A stretch of DNA of 55,414 nt from Herbaspirillum sp. CF444 (GTDB taxonomy: Bacteria; Pseudomonadota; Gammaproteobacteria; Burkholderiales; Burkholderiaceae_D). The notes under the pieces were generated by a model. The model did not search any database. It was not told the DNA's origin and saw only the letters and a program-made list of their open reading frames with translations. Positions within the stretch are counted from its first letter, which is position 1. The number at the start of each line of letters is the position of its first letter. Both the position numbers and the translations under genes were made by a program. The stretch is from NCBI RefSeq assembly GCF_000282135.1, contig NZ_AKJW01000089.1, positions 1 through 55,414 on the forward strand, written 5' to 3'. Positions 18,683-29,952 of the stretch are shown here, one piece after another.

Positions 18683-20008
18683 CTATTTTGGAAATTCCAG
18701 CGCGATGCAGGCTCCGCCAGTCGGCCCGGCCCCGATGGTAATGTCAGCGCGGTGGCGAACGGCGATATCGCGGACAATCGACAACCCGATACCGCTGCCC
18801 AGGCCCGGCGTGCCGGGAGTCCGGTAAAAACGCTCAAATACGCGCTCTCGCTCTTGAGGATGAATACCCGGCCCTTCATCGATCACGCGCAGCACCGGCC
18901 GATCGTTTTCTGTTTTCAGTACGATCTGCACAGTGCTGGCGGCAGGCGCATAGCGCAGCGCATTATCGATGAGATTGGACAGCAGCATGGACAAGCTGTC
19001 CGCATCGCCACTCACCTGCACGCTTTCCAGGTCGCTCTGCAAGACGATGCCGCGGGCTTGCGCCTGTGGCTGCAATTGCTGCACGACATCGCGGATCACA
19101 TCGGCCAGGCCGAGCCGGCCAAACGAAGACGCCATGCCGGCGTCGCTGCGCGCCATGTCCAGCAACTGTTGCACCAGCCTCGTCGCGCGCGCGACGCCCT
19201 GGCGCAATTCCGCAATCGCCGCGTGCCGATCCGCGGCATCCGCAGTGAGTTCGACCACATCCAGTTGCAACCTCAGCGCCGCCAGCGGCGTGCGCAATTC
19301 GTGTGCTGCGTTCGCCGTCAGTTGCCGCTGGAACGACAGCGCTTCCTGCAGGCGCAGCATCAGGACATTCATTGCCGCGACCAGCGGCTGCACTTCGGCC
19401 GGCACCCTGTCGACCGGAAAGGCTTGCAGGCTATCCGGGCCGCGCGCATATAGTGCATACGCCAAACGCCGCAAGGGCCGCAATCCCCACCATGTCACCC
19501 CCAGGCACAGCAGGATAACCGCCGGTATCAACGATAACAGCGGCATGGCGCTACGTTTCAGGGATTTCCAGATGGCTTTTTCCCGTTCTCTCTGGTCTTG
19601 CGCGACCTGAATGATGCGACCATCGTCGGCATCAAGCCGGTAGATGCGCCAACGCTGGCCGTTCGCTTCGAACTTGGACTTTCCCGCCTTGCGCGCCAGC
19701 GGCACCTCGGCATCCTGGGCAGAACTCCATACCAGGCCGCCATCCACGAGCCATATCTGGGCCAAAATCTCGACATCGTCACTGTCATCGCTGCCATTGC
19801 TTTGTATACGGCTATTGCGGAAAGAGGGCGGCGTGACTGTGCCTGCCCCGGCATCGCGCAGCGTCAGCGCCACCTGTTTCAGGCCGTCATCGAGCAAATC
19901 ATTGAATTCGGACACCGCCTTGCGATAGGTCTGCCATCCGGCCAGTCCGACCGCCAGCAACAGCAGCGGCAGCAATACGATCAGCAAGGTTTTACGAATC
20001 GAGTTCAT
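18683..20008 (-). CDS. Two-component sensor histidine kinase, QseC-like
   Basis: A 441-residue inner-membrane kinase: first membrane segment at about 6-25, a periplasmic sensor of roughly 125 residues, second segment at 154-174, HAMP-like linker, dimerisation domain with His236 in HELRTPLAALR, and the ATPase domain with LLSNLIDNALRYAP, VIDEGPGI and GSGIGLSIV. Layout and size match QseC/PmrB-type kinases. The ATG at 20008 overlaps the end of the response regulator gene by 17 bases; the much longer open frame upstream is the regulator read in another frame. The signal is not evident from the sequence; the PepSY protein encoded upstream may report on it. Confidence 0.93.
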   Translation of the reverse strand: MNSIRKTLLIVLLPLLLLAVGLAGWQTYRKAVSEFNDLLDDGLKQVALTLRDAGAGTVTPPSFRNSRIQSNGSDDSDDVEILAQIWLVDGGLVWSSAQDAEVPLARKAGKSKFEANGQRWRIYRLDADDGRIIQVAQDQREREKAIWKSLKRSAMPLLSLIPAVILLCLGVTWWGLRPLRRLAYALYARGPDSLQAFPVDRVPAEVQPLVAAMNVLMLRLQEALSFQRQLTANAAHELRTPLAALRLQLDVVELTADAADRHAAIAELRQGVARATRLVQQLLDMARSDAGMASSFGRLGLADVIRDVVQQLQPQAQARGIVLQSDLESVQVSGDADSLSMLLSNLIDNALRYAPAASTVQIVLKTENDRPVLRVIDEGPGIHPQERERVFERFYRTPGTPGLGSGIGLSIVRDIAVRHRADITIGAGPTGGACIALEFPK

Positions 20009-20678
20009 CGGCCTGGGCAATCCGGTACCCGGCGCCGCGAATATTGCGTACGGCATCGTTGCCGACCTTTTTGCGCAGGTTGTAAATGTGGACTTCAACA
20101 GCGTTGCTGCTGACTTCTTCCTGCCAGCCATATAACTTGTCTTCCAACTGAGCGCGGCTGAATACGGTGTCGGGTTGACCCGACAACAACGCGAGCAGCT
20201 CATATTCGGTGGATGACAAAGCAATCGGATTACCGGCGCGGGTGACTTGATGCAGTCCGAGATCGATATGCAGGGAGCCGATCTCGATATGGTTTTGGGC
20301 GCGTCCGCAATAGCGCCGCGACACCGCCTGGATGCGCGCGGCCAACTCATCCAGTGAAAACGGCTTGACCAGATAATCGTCGGCACCGGCATTCAGGCCG
20401 GCAATCCGCTCTGCCACCGAATCGCGCGCGGTGATGATGATCACCGGCATGACACTTCCTCTGCGTCGTTGCTGAAGCAGCAATTCCATGCCGCTGCGAC
20501 GCGGCAGGCCGAGATCGAGCAACATCACGTCATGCACGCCCGCGTTGGCCGGCGTATCGAGTACCAGTTGCGCCGCTTCCGCATCGGTTACGTGATCGGG
20601 TGCATGGCCGAGCAACTTCAAGCCGCTGCGCAGGCTGCTGGCGATCATGGCATCGTCTTCTACAATCAGGATTCTCAT
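19992..20678 (-). CDS. Two-component response regulator, OmpR/QseB-like
   Basis: A 228-residue regulator. The receiver domain has the acidic pocket EDD at 7-9, phospho-acceptor Asp55 in LLDLGLP and Lys105 in VKPFS. The C-terminal winged helix (about 130-220) has ALSSTEYELLALL, FSRAQLEDKLYGW, VEVHIYNLRKKVG and IRGAGYRI, as in QseB/PmrA. ATG at 20678 is chosen over an in-frame start ten codons upstream because it begins the normal MRILIVED and has AGGT before it. It is co-transcribed with the kinase and probably with the PepSY gene 67 bases upstream. Confidence 0.95.
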   Translation of the reverse strand: MRILIVEDDAMIASSLRSGLKLLGHAPDHVTDAEAAQLVLDTPANAGVHDVMLLDLGLPRRSGMELLLQQRRRGSVMPVIIITARDSVAERIAGLNAGADDYLVKPFSLDELAARIQAVSRRYCGRAQNHIEIGSLHIDLGLHQVTRAGNPIALSSTEYELLALLSGQPDTVFSRAQLEDKLYGWQEEVSSNAVEVHIYNLRKKVGNDAVRNIRGAGYRIAQADELDS

Positions 20679-20745
20679 CGGTTTACCTAACGCAGCGCAT
20701 GTTGGCATGCACTGCGTTCGATTAAAACATAGCCGGAAGAAGGAC

Positions 20746-21060
20746 TCAACGATCGATGTAGCTGCTAATGATCGCGCCGGTTTGCGAATCGACCAGGACT
20801 TTCATGATCTGGTTCTGATTCAGTATCTTGACCTTGTAGACGACCACGCCGCGTTCGCGTTCCAGCTCCGCTTCTAGCGGCGTGCCGGCTGTTTGCGCAT
20901 TCGCCTTGGCGATGGCGTCGGTCAGCGAGATCTTGGCTTGCGCCGCGATCGCCGCGTATTTCTGCGCATCGCGACCATCATGGTCATACGCTTGGGCCAG
21001 CGGTGCAGCGGCGACAGCGCAGGTCAGGAACAGAGAGGCAACGAGGGGATGGAATTTCAT
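20746..21060 (-). CDS. Small periplasmic PepSY-domain protein
   Basis: A 104-residue protein with a Sec signal peptide cleaved after AQA at residue 24 and a single PepSY domain (about 35-104: ISLTDAIAKANAQTAGTPLEAELE, VYKVKIL, VLVDSQTGAIIS). AAAGGA lies before the ATG at 21060; an in-frame TTG five codons upstream overlaps that site. PepSY proteins next to QseBC-like systems are common and are thought to modulate the sensor or be part of its regulon. Position as first gene of the three supports that role. Confidence 0.9.
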   Translation of the reverse strand: MKFHPLVASLFLTCAVAAAPLAQAYDHDGRDAQKYAAIAAQAKISLTDAIAKANAQTAGTPLEAELERERGVVVYKVKILNQNQIMKVLVDSQTGAIISSYIDR

Positions 21061-21172
21061 AACAGGTCCTTTCAAAAACAGTTCAAAAAAGTTGTTGTAC
21101 TACGGAGTGCATCGTAGCCAACACATGCTTAAGACCTGCTTAAGAAACACGAAAAAGACGGTATTTTTCCCG

Positions 21173-22225
21173 TCAGGCCCACAAATCGCCATTGGGACCG
21201 GTGCGCGGCGCGGCAACGCCGAAATGGGTATAGGCCGCCGGCGTCGCCACGCGGCCGCGCGGCGTGCGTTGCAGATAGCCTTGCTGGATCAGGTAGGGTT
21301 CGAGCACGTCTTCGATGGTGTCGCGCTCTTCGCCGATGGCGGCGGCCAGATTGTCGAGGCCGACCGGGCCGCCGTTGAATTTGAACAGCACCGCTTCCAG
21401 CAGTTTGCGGTCCATCAGGTCGAAGCCGACCGGATCGACGTCGAGCATGACCAGCGCGGCGTCGGCCATGGCTTGCGTGATCCTGCCGTTGCCCTTCACC
21501 TCCGCATAGTCGCGCACGCGGCGCAGCAGGCGGTTGGCGATGCGCGGGGTGCCGCGGCTGCGCTTGGCGATTTCCAGCGCGCCCTCTTCGACGATGGGTG
21601 CATTGAGCAAGCCGGCGCTGCGCGTGACGATGCGCGCCAGTTCCGGCGGCGAATAAAATTCCAGGCGCGCGACGATGCCGAAACGGTCGCGCAGCGGGTT
21701 GGTCAGCATGCCGGCGCGTGTGGTGGCGCCGACCAGCGTGAACGGTTGCAGGTCGAGGCGCACCGAGCGCGCCGCCGGACCTTCGCCGATCATGATGTCG
21801 ATCTGGTAGTCCTCGAGCGCGGGATAGAGGATTTCTTCCACCACCGGCGACAGGCGATGGATTTCATCGATGAAGAGGACGTCGTTGGCTTCGAGGTTGG
21901 TCAGCAAGGCGGCCAGATCGCCGGCGCGCTCCAGCACCGGGCCGGAAGTCTGGCGCAGGTTGACGCCCATCTCGCGCGCGATGATGTGCGCCATGGTGGT
22001 CTTGCCAAGACCGGGCGGACCGAACAGCAGCGTGTGGTCGAGCGCTTCGCCGCGCTGACGCGCCGCCGAGATGAAGATCTCCAGTTGGCCGCGCACTTTT
22101 TCCTGGCCGACGTATTCATCCAGCTGCTTGGGTCGCAGTGCGCGTTCGATCGCCTCCTCGTTGGCCGAAGCCGGGGTGGCGGCGATGATGCGCTGTTCGG
22201 AGAAGTCGTCGGTCTGGATGCTCAT
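21173..22225 (-). CDS. ruvB: Holliday junction branch-migration ATPase RuvB
   Basis: The 350-residue hexameric AAA+ motor that, with RuvA, drives branch migration. Walker [10 protein letters not shown] is at 69-77, Walker B is in DVLFIDEIH, sensor 1 is in GATTRAGML, and the C-terminal winged helix includes [12 protein letters not shown] and [14 protein letters not shown]. It follows ruvA by 21 bases. Confidence 0.98.
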   Translation of the reverse strand: MSIQTDDFSEQRIIAATPASANEEAIERALRPKQLDEYVGQEKVRGQLEIFISAARQRGEALDHTLLFGPPGLGKTTMAHIIAREMGVNLRQTSGPVLERAGDLAALLTNLEANDVLFIDEIHRLSPVVEEILYPALEDYQIDIMIGEGPAARSVRLDLQPFTLVGATTRAGMLTNPLRDRFGIVARLEFYSPPELARIVTRSAGLLNAPIVEEGALEIAKRSRGTPRIANRLLRRVRDYAEVKGNGRITQAMADAALVMLDVDPVGFDLMDRKLLEAVLFKFNGGPVGLDNLAAAIGEERDTIEDVLEPYLIQQGYLQRTPRGRVATPAAYTHFGVAAPRTGPNGDLWA

Positions 22226-22246
22226 GGGTGGCTATGAGGTGGCTAT

Positions 22247-22825
22247 TTATGCTTTGGACAGCGCCTTGAGGGCGTGCTTGATGCCTTCCGACACGCTTGC
22301 ATCGGCCGGTACCTGCTTGATCGCCAGCGTCGCTTCCTTGTCGGAATAACCGAGCGCCAGCAAGGCGTTGAGGATATCCGAAGTCGTGTCGTGATGCACC
22401 ACGCCGCCGACCGCGCCGAGATCGGCGCCAAGCTTGCCCTTCAATTCGAGCAGCAGGCGCTCGGCGGTTTTCTTGCCGATGCCGGGCACCTTGGTGAGGC
22501 GGCCGGCTTCCTGCAAGGTCACGGCCTGGGCCAGATCGCTGACCGACATGCCGGACAGGATCGACAAGGCGGTGCGCGCGCCCACGCCGGAGATCTTGAT
22601 CAGTTCCTTGAAGGTATTGCGCTCTTCGGGGCTGCCGAAGCCGAACAGCACGTGCGCGTCTTCGCGGATTGCCAGATGCGTCAGCAGCACGACCTTCTCG
22701 CCCAGGCCCGGCAGGTTGTAGAAGGTGCTCATGGGCACGCCGACTTCGTAACCGACACCGTTGCAATCGACCAGCAATTGCGGGGGATTTTTTTCGAGCA
22801 GGATTCCGGAGAGGCGACCGATCAT
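22247..22825 (-). CDS. ruvA: Holliday junction DNA helicase subunit RuvA
   Basis: The 192-residue junction-binding subunit. The N-terminal OB fold starts [12 protein letters not shown], two helix-hairpin-helix motifs follow ([13 protein letters not shown] and [16 protein letters not shown]), and the C-terminal three-helix domain (about 145-192) contacts RuvB. The frame is open far upstream across an unrelated gene; 22825 is chosen because MIGRL is the universal start. A good ribosome site is not obvious. ruvC usually lies directly upstream in Burkholderiales; here a DUF808 gene on the other strand separates them. Confidence 0.97.
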   Translation of the reverse strand: MIGRLSGILLEKNPPQLLVDCNGVGYEVGVPMSTFYNLPGLGEKVVLLTHLAIREDAHVLFGFGSPEERNTFKELIKISGVGARTALSILSGMSVSDLAQAVTLQEAGRLTKVPGIGKKTAERLLLELKGKLGADLGAVGGVVHHDTTSDILNALLALGYSDKEATLAIKQVPADASVSEGIKHALKALSKA

Positions 22826-22981
22826 GATGGCTGGGCAGAAAGATGAATGGTGGAATGATACAGTACTGTTCGGATAAACAGTATATCCATCCGCACCGAT
22901 TTGCCTAACCCCGCCCTGCTGGGCTATTGTCTGCCCTGTTTCTCTTCGGCACATTCGCCTCCCCAAAAGATAAAGGACCCC

Positions 22982-23916
<935 letters not shown>

Positions 23917-23920
<4 letters not shown>

Positions 23921-24459
23921 CCGATCAGGCGACCACCACGCACGCGTAGCCCCTTCTTCGCCAATCCCGGCGCAAGCGCGCCAAGCGCACTCAGGGCTTC
24001 GCCGCTATGCGCATGGCAGATCGCCACGCCCAAGGCGTCGGCGGCATCGGTGCCGGGCAAACCCGGCAATGCCAGCAGACGCTGCACCATATCCTGCACC
24101 TGCTGCTTCTGCGCCTTGCCGTGACCGGCGACGGCCTGTTTGACCTGCAACGCGGTGTATTCCGCCACCGGCAAGTCCGCATTCACCAGCGCGCAAATCG
24201 CTGCGCCGCGTGCTTGCCCGAGCAACAGCGTGGATTGGGGATTGACGTTGACGAAGACTTTTTCAATTGCCGCACAGTCGGGAGCATAAGCCTTGATGAC
24301 TTCGCCGACGCTGGTAAGGATGACTTTGAGCCGTTGCGGAAGATCGGCATCCGGCGTCCTGATGGTGCCGGAGGCGATATAGGTGAGCTTGGTGCCCTGC
24401 TTGTGGATCACGCCAAAACCGGTGGTCCGCAAGCCGGGGTCGATGCCGAGAATTTTCAT
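23917..24459 (-). CDS. ruvC: Holliday junction resolvase RuvC
   Basis: The 180-residue endonuclease that cuts junctions moved by RuvAB. It starts [11 protein letters not shown] with the first catalytic Asp7, has the [22 protein letters not shown] block with the catalytic glutamate, and a late [14 protein letters not shown] block with the remaining acidic residues. The ATG at 24459 begins the conserved MKILGIDPG; an in-frame GTG six codons upstream is less likely. It converges on the DUF808 gene. Confidence 0.97.
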
Positions 24460-24492
24460 GAGTCCGAACGCACCCACGACTGAACAACTACG

Positions 24493-24526
24493 CGTCGTCC
24501 CGGAGAACCCCGGGACCCAGTGTCGT
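24493..24526 (+). repeat. REP-like unit R3
   Basis: CGTCGT, then CCCGG-AGAACC-CCGGG stem-loop, then ACCCAGTGTCGT. The last T is the first base of the complement of the GIY-YIG stop codon. Compared with R4b the stem has an A-T to G-C exchange on both sides, so pairing is conserved while sequence is not. Confidence 0.8.
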
Positions 24527-24810
24527 CAAACGACCGTTGCATACAGATCATTCCAATAAGGGTTGGTCTTTTCGATCAACTCGATTTGCCAGGCACGTCG
24601 CCATGCCTTCCGTTGTTTTTCACGAGTGATTGCGTTGACTATATCGTCGAAAACTTCAACATACACTAAATCCCTGATTCCATACTTCTGCGTAAATCCA
24701 GGTATCAAGCCATGCTTATGTTCATAAACGCGTCGCACGAGATCGTTGGTGACGCCGATATACAGACTGCCGTTGCGCTGGCTGGCGAGAATATAGGCGA
24801 AATAACTCAT
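24526..24810 (-). CDS. Small GIY-YIG endonuclease-domain protein
   Basis: A 94-residue single-domain GIY-YIG protein of the YhbQ/UPF0213-like group. Motif one is AYI at 5-7, motif two YIG at 17-19, the catalytic arginine is in DLVRRVYEHK (Arg26 or Arg27), and a conserved glutamate lies in ITREKQRKAWRR; the end NPYWNDLY is also typical. Such stand-alone proteins are abundant, often in several copies per genome, and their role is unclear. The gene is A/T-richer than its neighbours. It is enclosed by inverted REP-like repeats, with the stop codon touching one of them. The domain call is firm; the function is not. Confidence 0.9.
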   Translation of the reverse strand: MSYFAYILASQRNGSLYIGVTNDLVRRVYEHKHGLIPGFTQKYGIRDLVYVEVFDDIVNAITREKQRKAWRRAWQIELIEKTNPYWNDLYATVV

Positions 24811-24854
24811 GCGCCGATGTTACCGCGCCTGAGTTGTCACATGATCAATTATTT

Positions 24855-24887
24855 GTCGTCCCGACGAAAGTCAGGACCCAGCGTCGT
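24855..24887 (+). repeat. REP-like unit R4a
   Basis: GTCGTCC, CGAC-GAAA-GTCA hairpin core, GGACCCAGCGTCGT. It has the same orientation as R3 and lies 44 bases upstream of the GIY-YIG start codon. Thirteen bases separate it from the inverted unit R4b. Confidence 0.8.
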
Positions 24888-24900
24888 ATCGACGTCCGTC

Positions 24901-24934
24901 ACGACACTGGGTCCCAGCTTTCGCTGGGACGACG
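24901..24934 (-). repeat. REP-like unit R4b
   Basis: Inverted copy: ACGACACTGGGT, CCCAGC-TTT-CGCTGGG hairpin, ACGACG. Its 11-base inner end ACGACACTGGG is the exact inverse of the inner end of R3 at 24516-24526, so the two units face each other across the GIY-YIG gene. It ends 27 bases before the purH stop. Confidence 0.85.
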
Positions 24935-24961
24935 ATGTTTTGTTTGAAGGCTGGGAGGAAA

Positions 24962-26533
<1,572 letters not shown>

Positions 26534-26625
26534 GATGGCATGAAGGTAGATGAAGGAATCCGGTGGTGAGACTGACGAGGCGGCGGACCGCCGCGCCGTC
26601 GCATGTAAGCGATTACATTACAAAA

Positions 26626-26859
26626 CTACAGCAAGCCGTGCTGCTGGAGCTTCTTGCGCAAGGTATTGCGATTGATGCCGAGAATTTCCGCGGCCTGGGA
26701 CTGATTGCCGTCGGCGCGCGCCATCACTGCTTCGAAGATCGGTTTCTCGACCGTCAAAACAACCATGTCATACACATTGGATGGCAGTTGCTCGCCCAGA
26801 TCCTTGAAATACTTGTCAAGGCTCTTCCTGACGACATCCTCGATACTTTCTTTACTCAT
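26626..26859 (-). CDS. fis: DNA-binding protein Fis
   Basis: A 77-residue nucleoid protein and regulator. The C-terminal helix-turn-helix (NQSQAAEILGINRNTLRKKLQQHGL) is the Fis signature; the N-terminal half forms the dimer core. It is slightly shorter than enterobacterial Fis, as is normal in beta-proteobacteria. It lies 59 bases after dusB and is probably co-transcribed with it, as in Escherichia coli. Confidence 0.96.
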   Translation of the reverse strand: MSKESIEDVVRKSLDKYFKDLGEQLPSNVYDMVVLTVEKPIFEAVMARADGNQSQAAEILGINRNTLRKKLQQHGLL

Positions 26860-26918
26860 TACTCAGTACTTCTATTCTTTTTAGTGTGTTGATCAATAGC
26901 CTTCAGTCACGCTTGCGG

Positions 26919-27935
26919 CTACGCCGCCAGCACCTGTTCGGCAATCCCGTATTGTAACCGCTCGCCATATGCCGCCTGCGTTTCGAAGAAATCGCGCACG
27001 GCGTTCCATTGCAGCCGGCAATCTTCGAGGCGATTCATGCGTTGCCGGAATTCTTCTCCTTCCGGCAGGTCGCGGACATACCATCCGATGTGCTTGCGCG
27101 CCGTGCGCACGCCGAGATACTCGCCGTAAAACGCATAGTGCGCCTGCAAATGTTCCAGCATCAGTTCCTGCACTTCGGCCACCATCGGCGCCGGCAGATG
27201 CGTGCCGGTGCGCAGGAAGTGGTCGATCTCGCGGAAGATCCACGGCCGGCCCTGCGCCGCGCGACCGATCATGACGGCATCGGCACCGGTCACGGCCAGC
27301 ACATGTTTGGCACGTTCCGGCGTGGTGATGTCGCCGTTGGCGACCACCGGGATCTTCACCGCCGCCTTGACTGCGGCAATCGTTTCGTACTCTGCTTCGC
27401 CGCTATAGCCATCGGCGCGCGTGCGGCCATGCAGCGTCAGCATGGCGATGCCGCTTTGCTCGGCCATGGCGGCGATGGCCAGGGCGTTCTTGTTCTCGCG
27501 ATTCCAGCCGGTGCGGAATTTCAATGTCACCGGCACGTCGACGGCCTTCACCACCGCGTCGAGAATCCGGCCGACCAGCGTTTCGTTTTGCAACAGGGCC
27601 GAACCGCACCAGCTGTTGCAGACCTTCTTGACCGGGCAGCCCATGTTGATGTCGATGATTTGCGCGCCGCGATCGACGTTGTGTCTGGCGCAATCGGCCA
27701 GCATGGCGGGATCGGCGCCGGCGATCTGCACCGCTTTCGGTTCCATCTCGCCATCGTGGTTGGTGCGGCGCGAAGTCTTTTCGCTTTGCCACAGGCGCGG
27801 ATCCGAGGCGGCCATTTCCGAGACGGCATAACCCGCGCCCAGCTGCTTGCACAGTTGGCGGAAAGGACGATCCGTCACACCCGCCATGGGGGCGACGAAA
27901 ACCTTATTGCGCAGGGAATGCGGGCCGATATTCAC
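26919..27935 (-). CDS. dusB: tRNA-dihydrouridine synthase DusB
   Basis: A 338-residue FMN enzyme that reduces uridine in the tRNA D-loop. APMAGVTDRPFR lies near the N terminus, the MGCPVKKVCNSWCGSALL block carries the catalytic cysteine, followed by TLKFRTGW, LTLHGRTRADGYSG and the FMN phosphate site VVANGDI with VMIGRAAQGRPW. The start is GTG at 27935: it matches the family N terminus (NIGPHSLRNKV), and the nearby ATG is out of frame. No good ribosome site is visible. Confidence 0.96.
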   Translation of the reverse strand: MNIGPHSLRNKVFVAPMAGVTDRPFRQLCKQLGAGYAVSEMAASDPRLWQSEKTSRRTNHDGEMEPKAVQIAGADPAMLADCARHNVDRGAQIIDINMGCPVKKVCNSWCGSALLQNETLVGRILDAVVKAVDVPVTLKFRTGWNRENKNALAIAAMAEQSGIAMLTLHGRTRADGYSGEAEYETIAAVKAAVKIPVVANGDITTPERAKHVLAVTGADAVMIGRAAQGRPWIFREIDHFLRTGTHLPAPMVAEVQELMLEHLQAHYAFYGEYLGVRTARKHIGWYVRDLPEGEEFRQRMNRLEDCRLQWNAVRDFFETQAAYGERLQYGIAEQVLAA

Positions 27936-28116
27936 GGAGCGATCATGTGGTTGCTGGGGAAGGGCGCTATTTTAGCGCGATTGGCCCTGCGCCCCAACAA
28001 GAATCGGTCTTGCAGCGCAATGCCGAAAGGAAATTATTCAACAAGCAATATTCCGTCATATCCGGCGCCGCAGAACGCTTCGCGACGAAAACTGGTGCAC
28101 GACGCGCGCCGCGTCG

Positions 28117-28770
28117 TCAGCGATCGACTTCGTCGAGCACCTGCGGCGCGAGATGCGCGATGTCTGCCCATTGCCTGATGTGGATGCGTTCGCCATCCCA
28201 CTGCAAGCGATTGATGCTGGCATTGAAGATGTCGAAATCGCGAGCGTGTTCGAAGCCGGTTTCCCTGGCCCAGCGGTAGACGCATTCCAGCACGCCGCCA
28301 TGCGTGACGATGGCGATCTTGCGCTGTTTGCCGCCGCTCGCAAGATGAGCAATCGCACTGACGGCGCCGACGGCGCGACCGGAAAATTCACGCATGGTTT
28401 CGGCAATACGCTCGCCGGCCGGATAGCGCGCATCGAGCTCGCGCGCCTTCCATGCCGCAAAATCCTCGGGATAGCGCTGCTGGATGTCGTGGTGCTGCAA
28501 ACCCTCGAAGCCGCCGTAGCAGCGCTCGCGCAAGGCCGGATCGATCTGCACCGCCTTGCCTTGCAGCGTCGCCACGGCCTGAGCCGTGTCGCGCGCGCGT
28601 TGCAGGTCGCTGGCGTAGATCGCATCCAGTGCTTCGTTTTCAAGCGCGCGCCCGAGCGCCGCGGCCTGCCGCTGCCCTTCGGCGTTCAGAGGAATATCGA
28701 TATGGCCTTGCAGGCGCTTGTCTACGTTCCAGTCGGTTTCGCCGTGGCGGATCAGCAGGATGTCGAGCAT
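28117..28770 (-). CDS. Histidine phosphatase family protein (GpmB/CobC-like)
   Basis: A 217-residue phosphatase of the phosphoglycerate mutase superfamily. LLIRHGETDWN near residue 5 holds the phosphate-accepting histidine, SDLQRARDTAQ and ERCYGGFEGL follow, and IVTHGGVLECVYRWA near 165 has the second histidine. The substrate is not clear: relatives include cofactor-independent mutase-like proteins and alpha-ribazole phosphatase. It starts six bases after the PEBP gene, so it is part of the tyrS-dtd-ybhB group. Confidence 0.9.
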   Translation of the reverse strand: MLDILLIRHGETDWNVDKRLQGHIDIPLNAEGQRQAAALGRALENEALDAIYASDLQRARDTAQAVATLQGKAVQIDPALRERCYGGFEGLQHHDIQQRYPEDFAAWKARELDARYPAGERIAETMREFSGRAVGAVSAIAHLASGGKQRKIAIVTHGGVLECVYRWARETGFEHARDFDIFNASINRLQWDGERIHIRQWADIAHLAPQVLDEVDR

Positions 28771-28776
28771 GTGTGT

Positions 28777-29418
28777 TTATTTAATCAACGCAGGGTTCAG
28801 TGTGTAGGTACCGGTGATGGCGGCCTGGGCAAGCACGTGGCCTTGCAGGGCGTTATGCACGTCGGTGCCGGTGAACTTGCCGGTCACCGTCAGTTGCTCC
28901 TGATCCACGGCATACAGCGTGAAAACGTAACGGTGCACAATGGCGTCGTTCCATGGCGGACATGGGCCGTCATAGCCGAAATAATCGCCGCTCATGTCGC
29001 CGTCGCCGGCAAACCAGCTGGTGTAATCGTTGAGGCCGTGGCGCGCGCCCGACAGCGGGTCGCCCGGGATCGAAGGACCGGCCTTGCCGCGCGTGGTGAC
29101 GGCGCTGCTGAACTGACCGGCGGCCAGCTCGCTGACGCCTGCCGGAATATCCACCAGACTCCAGTGGAAAAAGTCGACGCGCGGCAAATCGGCCGGCACG
29201 GTCTTGCCGTCCTGGTTGACGTCGTCGCCGCGCGACGGCACGTCGGGGTCGTGCGCGACCAGCACCAGCGACCTGGTGCCTGCGGGCAGGTCGCTCCATG
29301 CCAGGTGCGGATTTTTGTTGGATGACAGTGCCACGTGGCTTTTGGCGTCAGGCACCGCAAAGGCGAATTCGCCCGGGATGACCGCACCGTCCTGAAAAGA
29401 ATCGCTCCAGAGTTTCAT
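28777..29418 (-). CDS. YbhB/YbcL family PEBP-like protein
   Basis: A 213-residue member of the bacterial phosphatidylethanolamine-binding-protein family. Marks are PHLAWSDLPAGTRSLVLVAHDPDVP, FFHWSLVDIP with the conserved His-Trp, and DGPCPPWNDAIVHRYVFTLYAVD. It is longer than E. coli YbhB, with inserts such as GDDVNQDGKTVPADLPR. No signal peptide is seen. AAGGAG precedes the ATG. Function is not established for this branch. Confidence 0.92.
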   Translation of the reverse strand: MKLWSDSFQDGAVIPGEFAFAVPDAKSHVALSSNKNPHLAWSDLPAGTRSLVLVAHDPDVPSRGDDVNQDGKTVPADLPRVDFFHWSLVDIPAGVSELAAGQFSSAVTTRGKAGPSIPGDPLSGARHGLNDYTSWFAGDGDMSGDYFGYDGPCPPWNDAIVHRYVFTLYAVDQEQLTVTGKFTGTDVHNALQGHVLAQAAITGTYTLNPALIK

Positions 29419-29483
29419 GTGTGCTCCTTTGAAAATCAGCCTGCTATCGAATGCTACGGAATATCGTCAGGCCGCCGCCGGCC

Positions 29484-29930
29484 TCACTTGCCGCCAACCT
29501 GCAGCCAGAATGTGACCGGACCGTCATTGGTCAGCGAAACCTGCATGTCGGCGCCGAAGCGTCCCGTCTGCACCATGCCATGCCTGGCTTGCGCCTGTGT
29601 GACAAAGTGATCGAACAGCCTTCTGCCGTCTTCCGGCACGGCAGCCGGTGTAAACGACGGCCGCGTGCCGGAGCGCGTATCGGCCGCCAGCGTGAACTGC
29701 GGCACCAGCAGCAAACTTCCCTGCACGTCCGTCACGCTGCGGTTCATCTTGCCGGCATCGTCGGCGAACACGCGGTAACCGAGCAACTTGCCGAGCAAGA
29801 GATCGGCTTCCTTTTCGGTATCCCCGCGTTCCGCGCAGACCAGCACCATCAGGCCGGCGCCGATCGCACCGATCCGCTCGCCTTCCACTACGACATCCGC
29901 TTTGCGGACTCGTTGCAATAATCCGATCAT
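29484..29930 (-). CDS. dtd: D-aminoacyl-tRNA deacylase
   Basis: A 148-residue proofreading enzyme that removes D-amino acids from tRNA. It has the two active-site motifs: the SQFT-type strand (here VPQFTLAAD) and the Gly-Pro cross-subunit motif [10 protein letters not shown] near the C terminus, plus a family-like N terminus [17 protein letters not shown]. The first residue of SQFT is changed to proline (PQFT). It follows tyrS by 22 bases, a fitting partner because D-Tyr-tRNA is a classical substrate. Confidence 0.96.
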   Translation of the reverse strand: MIGLLQRVRKADVVVEGERIGAIGAGLMVLVCAERGDTEKEADLLLGKLLGYRVFADDAGKMNRSVTDVQGSLLLVPQFTLAADTRSGTRPSFTPAAVPEDGRRLFDHFVTQAQARHGMVQTGRFGADMQVSLTNDGPVTFWLQVGGK

Positions 29931-29952
29931 GACAGTCTGTTATGACACGCAG

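Larger units (their letters stand above)
24493..24934. mobile_element. Candidate GIY-YIG mobile unit bounded by inverted REP-like repeats
   Basis: A 442-base block between ruvC and purH. Its left end (24493-24526) and right end (24901-24934) are inverted copies of one 34-base unit, matching at about 29 of 34 positions, with most differences inside the hairpin stem and some compensatory. The left repeat ends exactly at the GIY-YIG stop codon. A further unit at 24855-24887 lies inside the right end. purH and ruvC are neighbours in related Burkholderiales as I recall, which makes this look like an insertion. No target duplication was identified. Confidence 0.5.

Noticed and set aside
18683..20392. 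A longer kinase reading frame starting at 20392.
   Set aside because: The extra 128 codons are the response regulator gene read in another frame; the ATG at 20008 gives the normal QseC-like start with a membrane helix.
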